A stretch of DNA of 64,000 nt from Streptomyces sp. F63 (GTDB lineage Bacteria > Actinomycetota > Actinomycetes > Streptomycetales > Streptomycetaceae): NCBI RefSeq assembly GCF_018070345.1, contig NZ_JAGPXX010000016.1:62001-126000 (forward strand), read 5' to 3'. The position numbers and the translations under genes are program-made. Shown piece after piece: positions 60,139 to 64,000 of this stretch; position 1 is the first letter of the stretch, and each line of letters begins with the position of its first letter. The notes below the pieces were generated by a model, which saw only the letters and a program-made list of their open reading frames with translations, did not search any database and was not told where the DNA came from.

Positions 60139-61152
60139 TTACGGGGTGCCCGGCGCGTCCGCGCCGCCCGGCCGGTCCTTTCCGCCCGGCCCGCCGGTGC
60201 CGTCCGGTCCGGGCGTGCGGGCTGTGCGCCAGTCCTCCAGTTCGGCCTTGATCCGGCGTTCCATCGCCATCGCGAGCTCCGCGTCCACGACGACCTTCGC
60301 GATGGGCCGCAGCCGTTCCACGGTCCCGGTGATCCGCCCCACCTCGGCTGTGCTGAGCGGCCGTGCGGTGTCGGTGTCGGTGCCGGTGCCGGTGCCGGTG
60401 TGGTCGAGGAGGCCGGAGAGGACGTGGGTGCGGAAGAGGCCGGTGAACACCTCGGCGAGCGCTTCGGCGTGTCCCCGTACCTCCCGGGCGGCGGCGAGGA
60501 CGGACGCGAGCGGCACCCCCTCGTCGACGAGTGCGCTGGAGGCCTCCAGCAGGCGGCGGCTGACGTGCACCACCTCGTCGCCGTCCAGGGCGACATAGCC
60601 CAGGTCCAGGGTGGCCTGGAGGTTCTCGGTGGTGACGTCGTCCTCGAAGTGGTCGGCCAGTTCCTCCGGGGAGAGCCGGACCGGGGTCTCCTCGGACCAG
60701 GGGACGCTCAATCCGCCCTCCAGGCACAGCAGTTCGCGCACGTCCCGGCCGCTCTCGAAGGCCGCGAGCAGATCGGCGATGCCGCCCAGGGTGTGGCCGC
60801 GGTCGAGCAGGGCGGCGATGGTCCGCAGCCGTGCCAGGTGGTGCTCGTTGTACCAGGCGATACGGCCCTCGCGGCGCGGTGGCGGCAGCAGCCTGCGCTC
60901 GCGGTAGAAGCGCAGGGTGCGGACGGGCACGCCGGCCTCGGCGGCCAGTTCCTCCATGCGGTATTCGCGGGGTGAGCCCTCCCCGCGGGTGTCTCCGGCG
61001 CGGCCGCCCTGCCCGGGGCCGCCCGTCCCTTCCGCCCCGTTCAACTGCTCCGCCCCGCTCGCCCCCTCCGGTTCCCTGTCCGCTTCCGCCGTCCGGCCGG
61101 GCCCGGTCTTCCGGGCCCGCTCCGCGGCGCTCTGCGCTTCCTCATTCGCCAC
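60139..61152 (-). CDS. MerR-family transcriptional regulator
   Basis: A 337-aa regulator. The winged HTH is at residues 65-135 (YRMEELAAEAGVPVRTLRFY, LARLRTIAALLDRGHTLGGI); the C-terminal part is a long helical ligand/dimer domain. Residues 1-62 are disordered, so an internal start near MEELAAEAG is possible. The sequence lacks the cysteines of metal-sensing MerR. It reads divergently from the Baeyer-Villiger monooxygenase gene and is its likely regulator. Confidence 0.85.
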   Translation of the reverse strand: MANEEAQSAAERARKTGPGRTAEADREPEGASGAEQLNGAEGTGGPGQGGRAGDTRGEGSPREYRMEELAAEAGVPVRTLRFYRERRLLPPPRREGRIAWYNEHHLARLRTIAALLDRGHTLGGIADLLAAFESGRDVRELLCLEGGLSVPWSEETPVRLSPEELADHFEDDVTTENLQATLDLGYVALDGDEVVHVSRRLLEASSALVDEGVPLASVLAAAREVRGHAEALAEVFTGLFRTHVLSGLLDHTGTGTGTDTDTARPLSTAEVGRITGTVERLRPIAKVVVDAELAMAMERRIKAELEDWRTARTPGPDGTGGPGGKDRPGGADAPGTP

Positions 61153-61214
61153 ACCGGAAGCCTAAGGGCTGTCCCGTGGTCCCCGGCGGGCGCGCGGCGC
61201 GGGCTGGTGCTGTG

Positions 61215-61312
61215 GCGGGGAGGGTTTGCCGGGAAGCTCGCGGCGTCCGGTGCGGTGCACCGTCAGGCGGAGTGCCGCCGGCGTGCTGGAAGTACGCGGG
61301 TGGTGCGGCAGC
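61215..61312 (+). repeat. Dispersed intergenic repeat, copy B
   Basis: Matches 46,530-46,625 over about 100 bases with blocks of perfect identity (AGCTCGCGGCGTCCGGTGCG, CAGGCGGAGTGCCGC, GTACGCGGG). The hairpin GCGG/CCGC is kept but the outer stem is imperfect. Located between divergent MerR and monooxygenase genes. Confidence 0.8.
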
Positions 61313-61443
61313 TGGTGCAACCGCCGGTAACTTCTTTTCGCCCACCCCCTACCCACCGGTACGTTCCTGCTCTACTCTCCAAACCGTGCCAGTGATTGCT
61401 GGCGCGATTGCCCGGTGATGGACAGCGGTTCTGGAGGCCGAGT

Positions 61444-63048
61444 ATGGCGGAGCGGATACAGGAGCACGGGCCTCAGCACGTACGAGTGGCGGTGATCGGC
61501 TCCGGGTTCGGCGGGCTCGGAGCCGCCGTCCGGCTCCGCCGCGCGGGAGTCACCGACTTCACCGTGCTGGAGCGGTCGGACTCGGTCGGCGGTACCTGGC
61601 GGGACAACAGCTACCCCGGCTGCGCCTGCGACGTCCCCTCCCACCTCTACTCCTTCTCCTTCGCGCCCAACCCCGACTGGCCCCGCAACTTCTCCGGCCA
61701 GCCGCACATCCGCGCCTACCTGGAACGGGTCACCGACACCTTCGGCCTGCGTCCCCACATCCGCTTCAACAGCGAGGTGCTGAGCGCCCGCTGGAACACC
61801 GAGCGGCTGCACTGGGAGATCGGGACGGCGAGCGGGCCGCTCACCGCCGATGTCGTCATCTCGGCGACCGGGCCGCTCTCCGATCCCCGCGTTCCGGACG
61901 TCCCCGGCCTGGACACCTTCCCCGGCAGGGTCTTCCACTCCGCGCAGTGGGACCACACCTACGACATCCGCGGCAAGCGGGTCGCGATGATCGGCACCGG
62001 CGCCTCCGCCATCCAGATCGTGCCGGCCATCCAGCCGGACGTGGAGCGGCTCACCCTCTTCCAGCGGACGCCGCCGTGGGTCATGCAGCGCATGGACCGC
62101 AGGATCAGCGGCATCGAACGCCGGCTGCACAGCCTGCTGCCGGTCACCGCCACCCTCCGCCGCGGACTGCTGTGGAGCGTCCGCGAGCTCCAGGTCCAGG
62201 CGTTCACCAAGCGGCCCCAGCAGCTCGGCCTGGTCGAGAAGCTCGCCAAGGCCCATATGCACAAGGCGATCAAGGACAAGGAGCTGCGGGCCAAGCTCAC
62301 CCCGGACTACCGGATCGGCTGCAAGCGCATCCTGCTGTCGAACACCTACTATCCGGCGCTGGCCCAGCCCAATGTCGACCTCGTCGCCTCCGGCCTCCAG
62401 GAGGTCCGCGGCTCGACCCTCGTCGCCGCCGACGGGACCGAGTCCGAGGCGGACGCGATCGTCTTCGGTACCGGCTTCCGCGTCACCGACATGCCGATCG
62501 CCGAACGGGTCACCGGCGCCGGCGGCCGCACCCTCGCCGAGGAGTGGAAGGGCGGGATGGCGGCCCTCCGGGGCAGCAGCGTCCCCGGCTTCCCCAACTT
62601 CCTGATGATCATCGGGCCCAACACCGGCCTCGGCAACAGCTCGATGATCCTCATGATCGAGTCCCAGCTGAACTACGCCATGGACCACATCCGCCGACTC
62701 GACGCCCTCGGCGGCAGCGCCGCCCTGGACGCCCGCCCCGAGGCCACCGACGCCTGGACCGAGAAGGTGCAGCAGCGGATGAAGCGCACCGTCTGGAACA
62801 CCGGCGGCTGCACCAGCTGGTACCTCGACGCGCGCGGCAACAACACCACCGTCTGGCCCGGCACCACCGGTGAGTTCCGCAAGGCCACCCGGCGCCTGGA
62901 CCCCGCCGAGTACGAGGTGCTGCGCGCCCCCGCCCGTACCGGGCCCGGGCCCCGCCCGGCCCCCGCAACCGCCGCGGCTGCCGCCGCACCCACCGCCGCC
63001 ACCCCCACCGCACCCACCACCCAGCCCCCAGGGGAGACCGCCGCATGA
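61444..63048 (+). CDS. Baeyer-Villiger-type flavin monooxygenase
   Basis: A 534-aa NAD(P)H- and FAD-dependent enzyme turning ketones into esters. FAD site VAVIGSGFGGLGAAVRLRRA; VGGTWRDNSYPGCACDVPSH; BVMO fingerprint-like FPGRVFHSAQWDH; NADP site VAMIGTGASAIQ. The Ala/Pro/Thr-rich tail (about 500-534) is disordered. GGAGG eight bases before the ATG. The next gene, an alpha/beta hydrolase, overlaps by four bases, an arrangement suited to ketone oxidation followed by ester hydrolysis. Confidence 0.9.
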   Translation: MAERIQEHGPQHVRVAVIGSGFGGLGAAVRLRRAGVTDFTVLERSDSVGGTWRDNSYPGCACDVPSHLYSFSFAPNPDWPRNFSGQPHIRAYLERVTDTFGLRPHIRFNSEVLSARWNTERLHWEIGTASGPLTADVVISATGPLSDPRVPDVPGLDTFPGRVFHSAQWDHTYDIRGKRVAMIGTGASAIQIVPAIQPDVERLTLFQRTPPWVMQRMDRRISGIERRLHSLLPVTATLRRGLLWSVRELQVQAFTKRPQQLGLVEKLAKAHMHKAIKDKELRAKLTPDYRIGCKRILLSNTYYPALAQPNVDLVASGLQEVRGSTLVAADGTESEADAIVFGTGFRVTDMPIAERVTGAGGRTLAEEWKGGMAALRGSSVPGFPNFLMIIGPNTGLGNSSMILMIESQLNYAMDHIRRLDALGGSAALDARPEATDAWTEKVQQRMKRTVWNTGGCTSWYLDARGNNTTVWPGTTGEFRKATRRLDPAEYEVLRAPARTGPGPRPAPATAAAAAAPTAATPTAPTTQPPGETAA

Positions 63049-64000
63049 GCCGTACCACCCAGAGCCCCGGCGGACGGTACGCACCGCTCGCCGCCGTCCG
63101 CGAGCTGACCGTCACCTCCGCCGACGGCTCCCGCGTCCACACCGAGATCCACGGCCCCGAGAAGGCGCCGGCCGTCGTCCTCGTGCACGGCTGGACCTGC
63201 TCCACCGCCTTCTGGTCCGCGGTCGTCCGCGAACTCGCCGCCGATCACCGCGTGATCGCCTACGACCAGCGCGGCCACGGCCGCAGTCCGGTCCCCGGCC
63301 CCGGCGGCTACAGCACCACCGCCCTCGCCGACGACCTGGAGGCCGTGCTCGCCGCCACCCTCGCCCCCGGGGAACGCGCCGTCATAGCCGGGCACTCCAT
63401 GGGCGGCATGACGGTGATGGCCGCCGCCGGCCGGCCGTTCCTCACCGAACGCGCCGCCGCCGCCCTGCTGTGCAACACCGGAAGCTCCCGGCTCGTCGCC
63501 GAGTCCGTCGTGCTGCCGCTGCGCGCCGGCCGGATACGGACGGCGATCCAGCGCGCGGTGCTGGCCTCCAGTGCCCCCCTCGGCCCGGTCAACGGAATGT
63601 CCCGCAAGATCCTTCAGTACGCCACCATGGGCCCCCGCGCCACCCGGGAGCAGGTGCAGGCCTGCGCCGAGATCGTGCACGCCTGCCCGCGCAAGGTCCG
63701 GGCCGGCTGGGCCACCGAGGTCCTCGCGATCCTGGACCTGGACGCGGGCCTCGGCGGGCTCACCATGCCGACCGCCGTCATCACCGGCAGCGCGGACCGG
63801 CTCACCCCGCCCGTCCTGTCACAGCGGATCATCGACGCCCTGCCGAACAGCGCCGGCCTCACCACCCTCGACGGCAAGGGCCACATGACACCGATCGAGG
63901 CACCCGACGAGGTCGGTTCCGTGATCCGCGGGCTGGTCCGGGACCACCTCCCGGGCCACAGCGCACCGGGCGGCGGACCCGCCACCGGAGAACTCGTCGG
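63045..64000 (+). CDS. Alpha/beta hydrolase (3' end beyond window)
   Basis: The first 318 codons of an esterase-like hydrolase. Oxyanion motif VVLVHGWTCST, nucleophile elbow AGHSMGGM, acid region TGSADRLTPP and catalytic His in DGKGHMTPIEAP. ATGA overlap with the monooxygenase gene. It probably hydrolyses the ester made by that enzyme. No stop within the window. Confidence 0.88.
   Translation, partial: MSRTTQSPGGRYAPLAAVRELTVTSADGSRVHTEIHGPEKAPAVVLVHGWTCSTAFWSAVVRELAADHRVIAYDQRGHGRSPVPGPGGYSTTALADDLEAVLAATLAPGERAVIAGHSMGGMTVMAAAGRPFLTERAAAALLCNTGSSRLVAESVVLPLRAGRIRTAIQRAVLASSAPLGPVNGMSRKILQYATMGPRATREQVQACAEIVHACPRKVRAGWATEVLAILDLDAGLGGLTMPTAVITGSADRLTPPVLSQRIIDALPNSAGLTTLDGKGHMTPIEAPDEVGSVIRGLVRDHLPGHSAPGGGPATGELV

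Noticed and set aside
1..64000. CRISPR array
   Set aside because: No regularly spaced direct repeats with unique spacers were found; the tandem arrays seen (25,176; 8,600-8,920) have no spacers.

Overview
The window is chromosomal DNA of a Streptomyces or very close relative. It is very GC-rich, uses GTG/TTG starts freely, and carries an HrdD-type sigma factor, a PspA/PspAA/HtpX/PspAB envelope-stress operon and the block mscL / FmdB-Ruc / 5-FTHF cyclo-ligase / galU / glp(moeA) / rimJ / glpR, whose order resembles Mycobacterium Rv0985c-Rv0996. Core genes are interrupted by two integrated elements and one IS.

Region 1 (1-7,680): the end of an ABC-F gene, then a 6.6-kb island ending exactly at a tRNA-Arg(CCT) gene. 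A 15-bp copy of the tRNA 3' end lies at its left edge. The island holds a DarT/DarG DNA-ADP-ribosylation toxin-antitoxin pair, about 1.1 kb of decayed sequence, a hypothetical gene, an IS3-family element with a programmed -1 frameshift site and a damaged orfB, a cold-shock gene broken three ways, and a HigB/HigA pair with a palindromic operator. No integrase remains. Region 2 (7,926-23,600): the psp operon with an extra repetitive ORF, a secreted M6 protease, TetR plus DHA2 efflux pump, MarR, a PAT-like acetyltransferase, hrdD with a SigR-type promoter, and fruR-fruK-fruA with a second bridging ORF. Region 3 (23,600-39,500): mscL, mtnP, a Ruc-like chaperone under a CIRCE element, two transporters, a penicillin-acylase homologue, galU, molybdopterin genes and glpR. 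Two perfect DnaA boxes lie at 24,938-24,964. Region 4 (39,644-46,504): tRNA-Ala(CGC) and an ABC importer / GH31 alpha-xylosidase / LacI operon with two operators 22 bp apart behind a TTGACA-17-TACGTT promoter.

Region 5 (46,505-64,000): thioredoxin, a flavin disulfide oxidoreductase, exonuclease III (xth), an integrated element, a methyltransferase, a MerR regulator and a Baeyer-Villiger monooxygenase/hydrolase pair. The element (about 50,401-58,883, 8.5 kb) is the most striking feature. A large serine integrase has put it into xth, and the element supplies a different 3' end that restores the reading frame, including the catalytic Asp-His. The displaced native xth tail lies beyond the other junction. 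The element carries a small GntR-type regulator, a chain of tiny overlapping genes, a stand-alone CHC2-like zinc protein next to an SF3 helicase lacking a primase domain, iteron-like repeats, and no recognisable structural or conjugation genes. It looks like a phage satellite or minimal integrative element.
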